Of a DNA stretch of 17,090 nt, positions 6,865 to 16,177 are shown one piece after another. The number at the start of each line of letters is the position of its first letter. Within the stretch, counting starts at the first letter, position 1. The stretch is from Mucidula mucida (taxonomy: Eukaryota; Basidiomycota; Agaricomycetes; Agaricales; Physalacriaceae): assembly GCA_015501055.1 (NCBI GenBank), contig JADNYV010000729.1, forward strand, positions 1 to 17,090, in the 5' to 3' direction. The notes below the pieces were generated by a model. That model worked only from the letters and a program-made list of their open reading frames with translations, was not told the DNA's origin and ran no database searches. The translations under genes and the position numbers were made by a program.

Positions 6865-8692
6865 GTCGTTGAAGCGTGAATCAGACGCTGTACCACCACC
6901 ACCACGCTTTAAGCGCGGTTATGTATTTACTACCAATGTACTATCACAATCTAAAACGCCTTCGAGCATCTCTTCCACTTACACTGCTCCTCCGCTTCCT
7001 TTACCTCCTCAGCAAATTCTCAACGACTCCTCCATCCAGCAGTCTCTTGCTGCAGTAGCTGACTACATCAAGGTCAGCACACCTATCAACATTAACCGCT
7101 TTGAGCGGCTTCTTGCCAAACATCCCAATCAGCCCTTTGTGAGCTCTATCATCCGCTCACTCCGTGAAGGGTTCTGGCCTTTACACGATGGTCAGTGGGA
7201 AGCGCACCTCAGAGACAAGATTAGAGACAACTACTCTACTGAGGAGTGCGATCTTGTTGAGCTGCGCAAACAGCGAGATCAAGAAGTTGCTGCTGGCCGC
7301 TGGTCCCCTGCGCTTCCAGAAGGCTTTAAGCTCTTGCCTGGAATGCGCCTGTCACCCATGTTTGTGGTCTGGCAGAAGGGTAAACCACGCGTCGTCATGG
7401 ACCATACAGGCAATGGTCTCAATGACGGCATTGCCAGAGCTGATGCCAAAGTCAAGTACGACGATATGCACTCCTTTGGGCAGGTACTGCATGACGTCCT
7501 ACAAGCTCATCCTCACGAGGAGATCCTGCTTTTCAAGAGCGACATCTCTAAAGCGTTCCTCAATCTCCCCGTTCATCCCATTTGGCAGCTACAACAAGTT
7601 GTCATTGTCGACGGCCGCTATCACATTGTGCGCCGTCTCATCTTTGGCAGTCGTGCATCACCATACTGCTGGTGTTCGTTCTCTGGCCTGGTTAACTGGG
7701 TTGCTTGGGAGCTAGATATACCAGACCTGCACGACTACATGGATGACTACTATGGCTGGGACACCAATCACAATCTGGTGCTCTTTCATGGACAGCGACG
7801 TCCCCGACGTCAAGTCCAGCTTCTCCTTCTGTGGGACTCTTTGGGCATCCCATATGAAGATAAGAAGCAGGAACACGGTCCTCAGCTAAAAATCATTGGT
7901 TTCTGGTTAGACACTGTTCACGGGTCTATCTCTCTCTCACCAGACTCCATTGCGGACATGATCACCACCATTCAGTCGTTCTTGTCCCAGCAAAAGCCTG
8001 TACTCAAGGAGTGGCAGTCCTTGGGTGGGTATCTCAACTGGGCTCTTAATGTGCTGCCTTGGGCACGGCCAGCACTTACAGAGCTCTACCGCAAGATGAG
8101 CGGTAAAACACTGCAGTACAAAGGCATTCCATTGAACGTTGAGGTTAGAGCAGATCTCACTTGGTTTGTCAATGCATTACAACACTGCATCGGAGTGCGC
8201 TTTGTGAATGCGCAGGCGTGGGATGACTCTGAGGCTGATATGGTCTATTGGACAGATGCGAGTAATCTGGGCCTCGCTTTCGTCTATGCTGGGAATGGCT
8301 TTAGCTATCAACTCCGAACCATCACCGGAGTTGACACCTTCTTTAGGGAGCTTGTAGCTATTCTTTGCGCTGTTCATGATGCTGCCTCTCATCCCTCTCC
8401 GCCTCGCAGGCTGTTAATCCATTCTGACAGTCTGGACTCCGTCTCAGTGTTTAACACTTTGGCTGCTTCACAGTCAAGTCACAATGCTGTTCTGCTTGCC
8501 ATTGCTGATATTGTCCTGCGCACCGGCATTGATGTTCGTGTGCGGCACATCCGCGGGGTTGACAACGTGATGGCAGACATGTTGTCCCGCTTACTGTTCT
8601 CTGACTTTCAGAAACAGTTCCCCTCCTACCGCGTCCGCACTATGGAGCCACCTCGTGAGCTCCTACCGGCGCGATGGAGAGAGTGCTTTTAG
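6854..8692 (+). CDS. Reverse transcriptase - RNase H (E4)
   Basis: Polymerase that copies the element RNA into DNA and removes the RNA strand. Counting from ATG 6854 it has 612 residues. The RT domain has motif A KSDISKAF (Asp230), then FGSRASPYCWC, and the active site YMDD (295-298, HDYMDDYYGWD). A connection region around GFWLD (349-353) and GGYLNW follows. RNase H has its acidic residues at YWTDAS (Asp468), FRELVA (Glu499), HSDSL (Asp525) and ADMLSR (Asp575). The frame is open further upstream to 5879, but that stretch reads gag out of phase, so I prefer ATG 6854, which overlaps the gag stop (ATGAAGCCTAA). No protease or integrase domain follows. The 3' end overlaps the YR start by 19 bp. 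All catalytic residues are present, so this is the best candidate for an active enzyme here. Confidence 0.92.
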   Translation: MKPKSLKRESDAVPPPPRFKRGYVFTTNVLSQSKTPSSISSTYTAPPLPLPPQQILNDSSIQQSLAAVADYIKVSTPININRFERLLAKHPNQPFVSSIIRSLREGFWPLHDGQWEAHLRDKIRDNYSTEECDLVELRKQRDQEVAAGRWSPALPEGFKLLPGMRLSPMFVVWQKGKPRVVMDHTGNGLNDGIARADAKVKYDDMHSFGQVLHDVLQAHPHEEILLFKSDISKAFLNLPVHPIWQLQQVVIVDGRYHIVRRLIFGSRASPYCWCSFSGLVNWVAWELDIPDLHDYMDDYYGWDTNHNLVLFHGQRRPRRQVQLLLLWDSLGIPYEDKKQEHGPQLKIIGFWLDTVHGSISLSPDSIADMITTIQSFLSQQKPVLKEWQSLGGYLNWALNVLPWARPALTELYRKMSGKTLQYKGIPLNVEVRADLTWFVNALQHCIGVRFVNAQAWDDSEADMVYWTDASNLGLAFVYAGNGFSYQLRTITGVDTFFRELVAILCAVHDAASHPSPPRRLLIHSDSLDSVSVFNTLAASQSSHNAVLLAIADIVLRTGIDVRVRHIRGVDNVMADMLSRLLFSDFQKQFPSYRVRTMEPPRELLPARWRECF

Positions 8693-9677
8693 AGGCATTG
8701 GGCGAGGGCGGACAGCCTCGTCACCCTCGCCCACCTATGGACTTGCAAAACTAGATGAACTCGTCTTGTATCTGCAGGCCCACGCTATCGAGACCTCTAC
8801 GCGTATCAACTACTCTACTGGGGCTAGAGATTACGCCCGCTTCTGTAAAGCACACAATCTGTCTCTGGATCCTACTCCGGAGACTCTAGCACGTTACATT
8901 GCATACACGTCCCAATTCATTGGCTCTGCTCCTAAATACTTAACCGGGGCTAAGCACTTCCTCAATGACCTTTATCCTCACTTTGGTGACGCTCGTGCTT
9001 CAGCGCTTGTTCAAGCCGCTATCCGTGGGTCAAAGAAGGTCCGGGCAGATCCTATAGCTAGGAAGCCCCCTCTTCGACTTCATCACCTTCAGCTCTTTGT
9101 GGACGTCGCAAACCAGACCCACAAGTATGATGACTTTCTCTTTGCTACAATCATGTCATGCGGCTTCTATGCTGTTCACCGGATGGGAGAGCTGGTGCAG
9201 CCTAATCAGAAGAAGCTACGTGATTGGAAGAAGATCATCAAGCGTGCCAGCCTCACATTTGAGACTGGGTATGCAGGCTATCGCTTGCCTTACCATAAGA
9301 GCGATCCCTTCTATCAGGGCACTGACATACTGTTTACCTCTCAGACTGTGGCTGATCCTATCACCCTTCTGAAGCAGTATGTCCACCGCAGAGACAAGCT
9401 GCATGGTGCTCGAGCGGCTCTCTTCATACGTGAAGATGGCATTGTACCAACTAGATCCTGGTTTGAGTCCAAGTTCTTTGCGCTGGTGAGCAAAGACTTT
9501 GGTGGTCACTCGGTTCGTTCTGGGGGTATAACACACTATGCATCCCTTGGACTCTCTGAGACCATACTCCAAGCCCTAGGCCGTTGGTCATCCTCTGCGT
9601 GGAAGATCTATATACGTGACCATCCTGCAGTACGTGCCGCTCAGCAGCTAGCAGTTCAAAATAAAACCTCTACTTAA
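8674..9677 (+). pseudogene. Tyrosine recombinase, one N-terminal frameshift (E4)
   Basis: Integrase-equivalent of DIRS-class elements. ATG 8674 (a second ATG lies at 8737) matches E6 and overlaps RT-RH by 19 bp. One A is missing from a run at about 8747-8750 (4 A; E6 has 5), so the rest reads in another frame. That frame is open from an apparent ATG at 8655 to TAA 9675-9677 (340 codons). In that numbering the SAM-like core-binding part is about 32-130 (LDELVLYLQAHA, TRINYSTGARDYARF). The catalytic residues are Arg176 (HRMGEL), probable Lys215 (YHKSD), His285 and Arg288 (HSVR), Trp311 (GRW, in place of the usual His/Trp) and Tyr319 (WKIYIR). Translation from 8655 would replace the N-terminus yet give a protein with all catalytic residues, so activity is not excluded. 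Confidence 0.87.
9660..9665 (+). promoter_or_regulatory. Possible polyadenylation hexamer AATAAA
   Basis: AATAAA lies within the last YR codons, 10 bp before the TAA, in every copy (84 in E1, 4045 in E3, for example). A eukaryotic poly(A) signal here would end transcripts in the spacer or B1, short of B2. The match is short and overlaps conserved codons, so it may be coincidental. Confidence 0.35.
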
Positions 9678-9759
9678 AAACCTCCCTCATCTCGCGTTTC
9701 GTAAACATCCTTTTGCACCTCCATCCACCCCTCCACTACACACACACACATAGCATAGT
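9678..9759 (+). other. 3' spacer with CA microsatellite (E4)
   Basis: 82 bp of pyrimidine-rich sequence ending in a CA run (about 9737-9750) and TAGCATAGT just before B1. No gene is visible. Confidence 0.7.
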
Positions 9760-9840
9760 AGGCACTTTACGATACGCTGAATTGATGGGGCCCTCGGGGT
9801 CCAGTTTTGACCTAACCTTGTGTGATCTAACAAGCATAGG
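9760..9840 (+). repeat. B1 split direct repeat (E4)
   Basis: 81 bp, identical by eye to B2 at 10709-10789. It directly precedes A2 with the same CATAGG|TCGATG boundary as at 4225/4226. Confidence 0.92.
9811..9840. promoter_or_regulatory. Candidate recombinase core site at end of B
   Basis: Imperfect inverted repeat with arms CCTAACCTTGT and ACAAGCATAGG (9 of 11 bases complementary) around an 8-bp spacer GTGATCTA. It ends on the last base of B. At B|A junctions the first two A bases (TC) pair with GA on the left, giving 13-8-13. Tyrosine recombinase sites commonly have 11-13 bp arms around a 6-8 bp spacer, so this is a plausible binding and strand-exchange site. It also occurs in B at 3752-3832, 4145-4225 and 10709-10789, for example. 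Function is inferred. Confidence 0.5.
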
Positions 9841-10648
9841 TCGATGTAAACGCGGATTCCGAGGGTAGGGAGCGTTTTCAGAGGCCTCTGCACACTCCAC
9901 ACCCCACCTTACCCCTTTACCCAACTTCCTACTCAAGGGAGTTCAATGAGACAGCTTAAATCAAGTCAAACACTCATTTCACTCTAAAGCTGTATCATGT
10001 TCGCTCTCTGCTGCTCCTACTGCAGCCAGCCCACTCTCTGGGCTCTTCCTGGACTTACCCAGCCTGTGTCTGGTGTTGTAGTAACAACAGAGGCCACTCA
10101 CAGGGCGCCCTGGGAGGTTTAAGCAAGAGCTCACACACTCTGCCTCTTTGTCTCTTACCATCATCATCTCACAGAGACAAGCAGTTTGTGATTCCTCCAG
10201 TCCTCTTGCTCAGGACTGATGCCATACACCTCTAGAGCACTGTCTGAAGCCGCCTACCCAGCCCAAAACCAGTCCAGACAGGTCCAAAGTGCCCATTTTG
10301 AGGGAATTCGCACTTTTGCTCTCCCAGGCAAGCACCACTCGCTCTACTCGGTCCTCCTGCTCAGGACTGATGTACTGGCACCCTAGAACCCTATTGGAAG
10401 TGTCCGCTCCGGCCCCAGAGCGCTAGCGCTCCCGCTGCTCTCCCTGCTTCCAGTATGTGCCAATGTCTCACATCCAGCTCTTCAGAGCTGATGCCCATTT
10501 TGTGCCCAGATACCCATTCCTTTCCAAAGGACTCCTTCTCAAGGACATTCTGTGGGCTATCTGGTCACAGGTGCGCTCTCTGCACCCTCCACTCCCCTCC
10601 AGCTAACCTGTGTTATCTGGTCACAGTTAGCTCCGCATTTTTGCGTCC
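9841..10648 (+). repeat. A2 split direct repeat (E4)
   Basis: 808 bp, differing from A1 (4226-5034) by one missing C (CCCTCCACTCC against CCCTCCCACTCC). Near-identity of A1 and A2 is expected if both derive from one template in the last replication cycle. Confidence 0.92.
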
Positions 10649-10708
10649 CCTCCCACCTCTCCCTCAGTAGATACATCTTCATGTATTAAGTATGTACACT
10701 TCATGTAC
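10649..10708 (+). other. 60-bp A2-B2 spacer (E4)
   Basis: Same spacer as in E1, E2 and E6. It ends with two TGTACA hexamers separated by CTTCA (10693-10709). Confidence 0.8.
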
Positions 10709-10789
10709 AGGCACTTTACGATACGCTGAATTGATGGGGCCCTCGGGGTCCAGTTTTGACCTAACCTTGTGTGATCTAACAAGCATAGG
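10709..10789 (+). repeat. B2 split direct repeat, 3' terminus of E4
   Basis: Complete 81-bp B. The next base (10790) begins reverse-strand RT sequence of copy E5 (CTAACCAGAAACC), so this is the element terminus. Confidence 0.9.
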
Positions 10790-11844
10790 CTAACCAGAAA
10801 CCAATGATTTTTAGCTGAGGACCGTGTTCCTGCTTCTTATCTTCGTATGGGATGCCCAAAGAGTCCCACAGAAGGAGAAGCTGGACTTGACGTCGGGGAC
10901 GTCGCTGTCCATGAAAGAGCACCAGATTGTGATTGGTGTCCCAGCCATAGTAGTCATCCATGTAGTCGTGCAGATCTGGTATATCTAGCTCCCAAGCAAC
11001 CAGTTAACCAGGCCAGAGAACGAACACCAGCAGTATGGTGATGCACGACTGCCAAAGATGAGACGGCGCACAATGTGATAGCGGCCGTCGACAATGACAA
11101 CTTGTTGTAGCTGCCAAATGGGATGAACGGGGAGATTGAGGAACGCTTTAGAGATGTCGCTCTTGAAAAGCAGGATCTCCTCGTGAGGATGAGCTTGTAG
11201 GACGTCATGCAGTACCTGCCCAAAGGAGTGCATATCGTCGTACTTGACTTTGGCATCAGCTCTGGCAATGCCGTCATTGAGACCATTGCCTGTATGGTCC
11301 ATGACACGCGTGGTTTACCCTTCTGCCAGACCACAAACATGGGTGACAGGCGCATTCCAGGCAAGAGCTTAAAGCCTTCTGGAAGCGCAGGGGACCAACG
11401 GCCAGCAGCAACTTCTTGATCTCGCTGTTTGCGCAGCTCAACAAGATCGCACTCCTCAGTAGAGTAGTTGTCTCTAATCTTGTCTCTGAGGTGCGCTTCC
11501 CACTGACCATCGTGTAAAGGCCAGAACCCTTCACGGAGTGAGCGGATGATAGAGCTCACAAAGGGCTGATTGGGATGTTTGGCAAGAAGCCGCTCAAAGC
11601 GGTCAATGTCGATAGGTGTGCTGACCTTGATGTAGTCAGCTACTGCAGCAAGAGACTGCTGGATGGAGGAGTCGTTGAGAATTTGCTGAGGAGGTAAAGG
11701 AAGCGGAGGAGCAGTGTAAGTGGAAGAGATGCTCGAAGGCGTTTTAGATTGTGATAGTACATTGGTAGTAAATACATAACCACGCTTAAAGCGTGGTGGT
11801 GGTGGTACAGCGTCTGATTCACGCTTCAACGACTTAGGCTTCAT
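10790..11844 (-). pseudogene. Reverse transcriptase, truncated and frameshifted (E5)
   Basis: Reverse-strand RT from ATG 11842-11844, overlapping the gag stop as in E4. It is cut at codon 352, so the RNase H domain is missing. Single bases are missing near 11305 (CGCGTGTCATGG, against CGCGTCGTCATGG in E4) and near 10998 (AACTGGTTGC against AACTGGGTTGC). KSDISKAF and YMDD survive, but in different frames. Near 11608 it reads TPIDIDRF where E4 reads TPININRF, the result of two G/A differences. It cannot give a functional enzyme as read. Confidence 0.88.
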
Positions 11845-13184
11845 CAGCGCCGCCTGAACTCGCTCCTGAACGAGCGACTGCTCGTTTGGCTTCGAGGAGG
11901 ATGAGGCAGGCTGGTTGGCTCTTGGCTGTGTGCTTTCCTCCGCACTCACTGCAAGAACCGTGAAGACGGCCTGCGGAGCACGGAGATGAGCATTTACCCA
12001 GATTCCAATTCTGGCAAACAACACGACGACGGTCGCAGACTGTGAGCTGCCAGAGTCAGAGGACCGCTTGCGAGGATTTGCTCCCTCAGAGGTGCGCAAC
12101 ATCTCAGAGAGAAGAGGAAGCTGGAGCGCAGTGCGATCATCGAGATGGAAAGGAGAGTTAGCATAGCGAATGCGAGTCTCCTTATCACAGCGAATAGGGA
12201 ACGCTGGATTCAGGGTGTAGCGCGAAACAGCTCAATGATGAGTGCGCGGTAACCCCGGAGTTCGTCCTTGCGGTGAGGGTAGATGAGCCCAACACCGGTG
12301 GCATACGCATCGAAGACGCGTGTCCACTCGGACTCTTGGGTGAGGGTGCGGCGAGCAGTGGACTGGTCCTTGCGCATGATGACGTAGCCACCGGCAAAGT
12401 CCTTGGTGTCCTCCTGCTGATTTGTGCCAGAGTGAATGGAGGCAAAGAGCTTCTCAAAATCCACATACTGCTCCAGCACAATGGAACGCCAGAAGGAGCG
12501 CGCAAATGGATCATGGAGTGACTGCATCTGACACGCATTGATGATAGCGTCGATGTCCTTCTCAGTAGTGAGGAGACGTCGAATGCGCTGAGTCTCCTCG
12601 ATATGAGGAGTGAGGTTGGAGGGAGCTGCAAGCTGCGCAAGATGCGGAGCTGCAGCGAGGACTGAAGCAGAGATGCCGGACGGAGTAGACTCTGCTCCAA
12701 GGAGCCTAGAGAGCAACGAAGCTGATAACGGACCAGCCACGGGTCCGGCGGCTGAAGCGGGCTGCGCGGCAGGCGCTGTAGCAGCAGCAGCATCGAGCTG
12801 CGCTGCGAACGCGGCCCAAGCGGCCTCTTCAACGGCACGCCTTCGCGCCTCTTCATCCAGCTCTCGTTGGAATGTAGCATCGCGCTCAGGAGTCCTATCG
12901 TGCTCGGGAGCCTTGTCCGGCTTCTTGCGCTGTTCAATGATTTGGGCGACTTGTTCGATATAGTCGTCCATTTCGCCAGCAGACGCGCCGGTTTTGCGGG
13001 CAAGCTGCAAGAACTCGCCTTGGGATTTGATAGACCCATCCGCAAACCGCTTGACAAGGTCCTGAAGCTGCTCAGCGCGCAAGCGAATCGCTTCGCGCTC
13101 GTCTGGATCCTGATCATAGGGCGAATGGGGGCGAGGAGGTGAATGATTGCGAGAGATACCATCGAGCTCGTCAACATCAGACAT
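11834..13184 (-). pseudogene. gag: Gag-like protein, frameshifted late (E5)
   Basis: Reverse-strand gag with the same ATG context as E4. It stays open for 324 codons (13184 down to 12210), through the charged N-terminus, Ala-rich linker and conserved central region. It is therefore the better guide to the native reading frame there, without the break E4 has near residue 126. It ends early because a C is missing near 12214 (ACCCTGAATCC against ACCCTCGAATCC in E4), which creates TGA. A further base is missing near 12027 (GCGACCGTCG against GCGACGCGTCG), just before the C/H-rich end. E5 keeps the C that E4 lacks near 12204, so the two copies carry different lesions. Confidence 0.85.
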
Positions 13185-13664
13185 GATCCGCTTCCTGGTT
13201 CAGGAACGTTGTCAGCAGAATGTGCACCTAAGGCTGTCTGCGCAGGCTTCTCGCCCTCTTGCTGCCTTTTGGCCAGTCTAACACTCAGAACGCGAATGCC
13301 CTCGCAAAGAGAACACCCAGGTTGTAAGCGAATAGAGGGCGCCTGAGCTGGGTACCGACCGATCCTTAACCAAGCCTATCGAACACTCAGAGAGCGGACG
13401 TGTTACGGCACACTCAGAGAGCGAACTCGTCTAACAATCAGCGCCCTGATTTACACTCCTTGGTAGGAGTCAGGCACACGCTGTACAACCGGGTGTTGAA
13501 CACGGTCGCAAGCACAGGTTGAGCTGTACCACTGATCGACGATGACAAGGAAGTACAAGGAGGATACCGAGTCCAGGGAGGTATAGCACGCTGAGCGGAG
13601 TATTGAGCTCGATAAGCGGTGGTGAGCCGCTTGGAGAGGGATGTGTGGTGTAGCCACAGGGAAA
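13185..13664 (-). other. 5' leader between A1 and gag (E5)
   Basis: Reverse-strand counterpart of 5035-5513, nearly identical, with one extra base near 13612 (ATCGAGCTC against ATCGGCTC). No conserved ORF. Confidence 0.75.
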
Positions 13665-14472
13665 GGATGCAAAAATGCGGAGCTAACTGTGACCAGATAA
13701 CACAGGTTAGCTGGAGGGAGTGAGAGGGTGCAGAGAGCGCACCTGTGACCAGATAGCCCACAGAATGTCCTTGAGAAGGAGTCCTTTGGAAAGGAATGGG
13801 TATCTGGGCACAAAATGGGCATCAGCTCTGAAGAGCTGGATGTGAGACATTGGCACATACTGGAAGCAGGGAGAGCAGCGGGAGCGCTAGCGCTCTGGGG
13901 CCGGAGCGGACACTTCCAATAGGGTTCTAGGGTGCCAGTACATCAGTCCTGAGCAGGAGGACCGAGTAGAGCGAGTGGTGCTTGCCTGGGAGAGCAAAAG
14001 TGCGAATTCCCTCAAAATGGGCACTTTGGACCTGTCTGGACTGGTTTTGGGCTGGGTAGGCGGCTTCAGACAGTGCTCTAGAGGTGTATGGCATCAGTCC
14101 TGAGCAAGAGGACTGGAGGAATCACAAACTGCTTGTCTCTGTGAGATGATGATGGTAAGAGACAAAGAGGCAGAGTGTGTGGACTCTTGCTTAAACCTCC
14201 CAGGGCGCCCTGTGAGTGGCCTCTGTTGTTACTACAACACCAGACACAGGCTGGGTAAGTCCAGGAAGAGCCCAGAGAGTGGGCTGGCTGCAGTAGGAGC
14301 AGCAGAGAGCGAACATGATCCAGCTTTGGAGTGAAATGAGTGTTTGACTTGATTTAAGCTGTCTCATTGAACTCTCTTGAGTAGGAAGTTGGGTAAAGGG
14401 GTAAGGTGGGGTGTGGAGTGTGCAGAGGCCTCTGAAAACGCTCCCTACCCTCGGAATCCGCGTTTACATCGA
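13665..14472 (-). repeat. A1 split direct repeat, 5' terminus of E5
   Basis: Inverted A repeat whose outermost base is the T of TCGATG. It shares AAGAGAG and CCAAAGCTGGATC variants with E1. At its inner edge it reads GCATCC where E4 has GCGTCC, a CpG transition. Confidence 0.9.
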
Positions 14473-15029
14473 ACGTTGAGGTTAGAGCAGATCTCACTTG
14501 GTTTGTCAATGCATTACAACACTGCATCGGAGTGCGCTTTGTGAATGCGCAGGCGTGGGATGACTCTGAGGCTGATATGGTCTATTGGACAGATGCGAGT
14601 AATCTGGGCCTCGCTTTTGTCTATGCTGGGAATGGCTTTAGCTATCAACTCCGAACCATCACCGGAGTTGACACCTTCTTTAGGGAGCTTGTAGCTATTC
14701 TTTGCGCTGTTCATGATGCTGCCTCTCATCCCTCTCCGCCTTGCAGGCTGTTAATCCATTCTGACAGTCTGGACTCCGTCTCAGTGTTTAACACTTTGGC
14801 TGCTTCACAGTCAAGTCACAATGCTGTTCTGCTTGCCATTGCTGATATTGTCCTGCGCACCGGCATTGATGTTCGTGTGCGGCACATCCGCGGGGTTGAC
14901 AACGTGATGGCAGACATGTTGTCCCGCTTACTGTTCTCTGACTTTCAGAAACAGTTCCCCTCCTACCGCGTCCGCACTATGGAGCCACCTCGTGAGCTCC
15001 TACCGGCGCGATGGAGAGAGTGCTTTTAG
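14473..15029 (+). CDS. RNase H domain, C-terminal fragment (E6)
   Basis: In-frame tail of RT-RH with no internal break, ending TAG 15027-15029. All four RNase H acidic motifs (YWTDAS, FRELVA, HSDSL, ADMLSR) lie in one frame, unlike E2. The RT domain is missing because E5 interrupts the gene at 14472. An ATG at 14532 would start a 165-residue RNase H-like product, but nothing suggests it is expressed. Confidence 0.85.
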
Positions 15030-16014
15030 AGGCATTGGGCGAGGGCGGACAGCCTCGTCACCCTCGCCCACCTATGGACTTGCAAAAACTAGATGAACTC
15101 GTCTTGTATCTGCAGGCCCATGCTATTGAGACCTCTACGCGTATCAACTACTCTACTGGGGCTAGAGATTACGCCCGCTTCTGTAAAGCACACAATCTGT
15201 CTCTGGATCCTACTCCGGAGACTCTAGCACGTTACATTGCATACACGTCCCAATTCATTGGCTCTGCTCCTAAATACTTAACCGGGGCGAAGCACTTCCT
15301 CAATGACCTTTATCCTCACTTTGGTGACGCTCGTGCTTCAGCGCTTGTTCAAGCCGCTATCCGTGGGTCAAAGAAGGTCCGGGCAGATCCTATAGCTAGG
15401 AAGCCCCCTCTTCGACTTCATCACCTTCAGCTCTTTGTGGACGTCGCAAACCAGACCCACAAGTATGATGACTTTCTCTTTGCTACAATCATGTCATGCG
15501 GCTTCTATGCTGTTCACCGGATGGGAGAGCTGGTGCAGCCTAATCAGAAGAAGCTACATGATTGGAAGAAGATCATCAAGCGTGCTAGCCTCACATTTGA
15601 GACTGGGTATGCAGGCTATCGCTTGCCTTACCATAAGAGCGATCCCTTCTATCAGGGCACTGACATACTGTTTACCTCTCAGACTGTGGCTGATCCTATC
15701 ACCCTTCTGAAGCAGTATGTCCACCGCAGAGACAAGCTGCATGGTGCTCGAGCGGCTCTCTTCATACGTGAAGATGGCATTGTACCAACTAGATCCTGGT
15801 TTGAGTCCAAGTTCTTTGCGCTGGTGAGCAAAGACTTTGGTGGTCACTCGGTTCGTTCTGGGGTATAACACACTATGCATCCCTTGGACTCTCTGAGACC
15901 ATACTCCAAGCCCTAGGCCGTTGGTCATCCTCTGCGTGGAAGATCTATATACGTGACCATCCTGCAGTACGTGCCGCTCAGCAGCTAGCAGTTCAAAATA
16001 AAACCTCTACTTAA
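15011..16014 (+). pseudogene. Tyrosine recombinase, C-terminal frameshift (E6)
   Basis: Of the three long YR copies this has the best N-terminus. It is open from ATG 15011 through HRMGEL, YHKSD and HSVR. One G is missing from a run at 15860-15863 (4 G; 5 in E2, E3 and E4), so the frame stops at TAA 15866-15868 after 285 codons. The lost part (to the original TAA 16012-16014) carries the GRW motif and the nucleophilic tyrosine, so the product could fold as a core-binding domain and partial catalytic domain but could not cleave. Local CpG changes: ACGTG to ACATG at 15558 and ATCGAG to ATTGAG at 15127. Confidence 0.9.
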
Positions 16015-16096
16015 AAACCTCCCTCATCTCGTGTTTTGTAAACATCCTTTTGCACCTCCATCCACCCCTCCACTACACACACACACATAGCATAGT
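16015..16096 (+). other. 3' spacer between YR and B1 (E6)
   Basis: 82 bp, the same as in E4 except CTCGTGTTTTG for CTCGCGTTTCG, two CpG transitions (16032, 16037). No gene is visible. Confidence 0.7.
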
Positions 16097-16177
16097 AGGC
16101 ACTTTACGATACGCTGAATTGATGGGGCCCTCGGGGTCCAGTTTTGACCTAACCTTGTGTGATCTAACAAGCATAGG
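16097..16177 (+). repeat. B1 split direct repeat (E6)
   Basis: 81-bp B with intact terminal inverted-repeat core, followed by A2. Confidence 0.9.

Larger units (their letters stand above)
4226..10789 (+). mobile_element. Copy E4: full-length PAT-like YR retrotransposon
   Basis: The only copy with both ends: A1 (4226-5034), leader, gag, RT-RH, YR, B1 (9760-9840), A2 (9841-10648), a 60-bp spacer and B2 (10709-10789), 6,564 bp in all. The A1-ORFs-B1-A2-B2 order is the split direct repeat architecture known from PAT, Kangaroo and Ngaro elements; DIRS1 itself has inverted repeats. RT-RH is open. Gag has two single-base frameshifts and YR has one, so E4 is non-autonomous as read unless these are sequence errors. 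Confidence 0.93.
10790..14472 (-). mobile_element. Copy E5: inverted 5' half (A1-gag-RT)
   Basis: Reverse-strand copy that starts at the base equivalent to E4 7910 (RT codon 353) and runs back through RT, gag and leader to the first base of A1 at 14472. RNase H, YR and the B repeats are absent from this side. It is interrupted by the E3/E4 tandem at its left edge, and its A1 terminus lies in the RNase H region of E6. Confidence 0.9.

Noticed and set aside
4226..10789. LTR retrotransposon
   Set aside because: The A and B repeats are split (B1-A2-B2 on the right), there are no TG...CA ends, no tRNA primer site was seen and no DDE integrase; a tyrosine recombinase is present instead.
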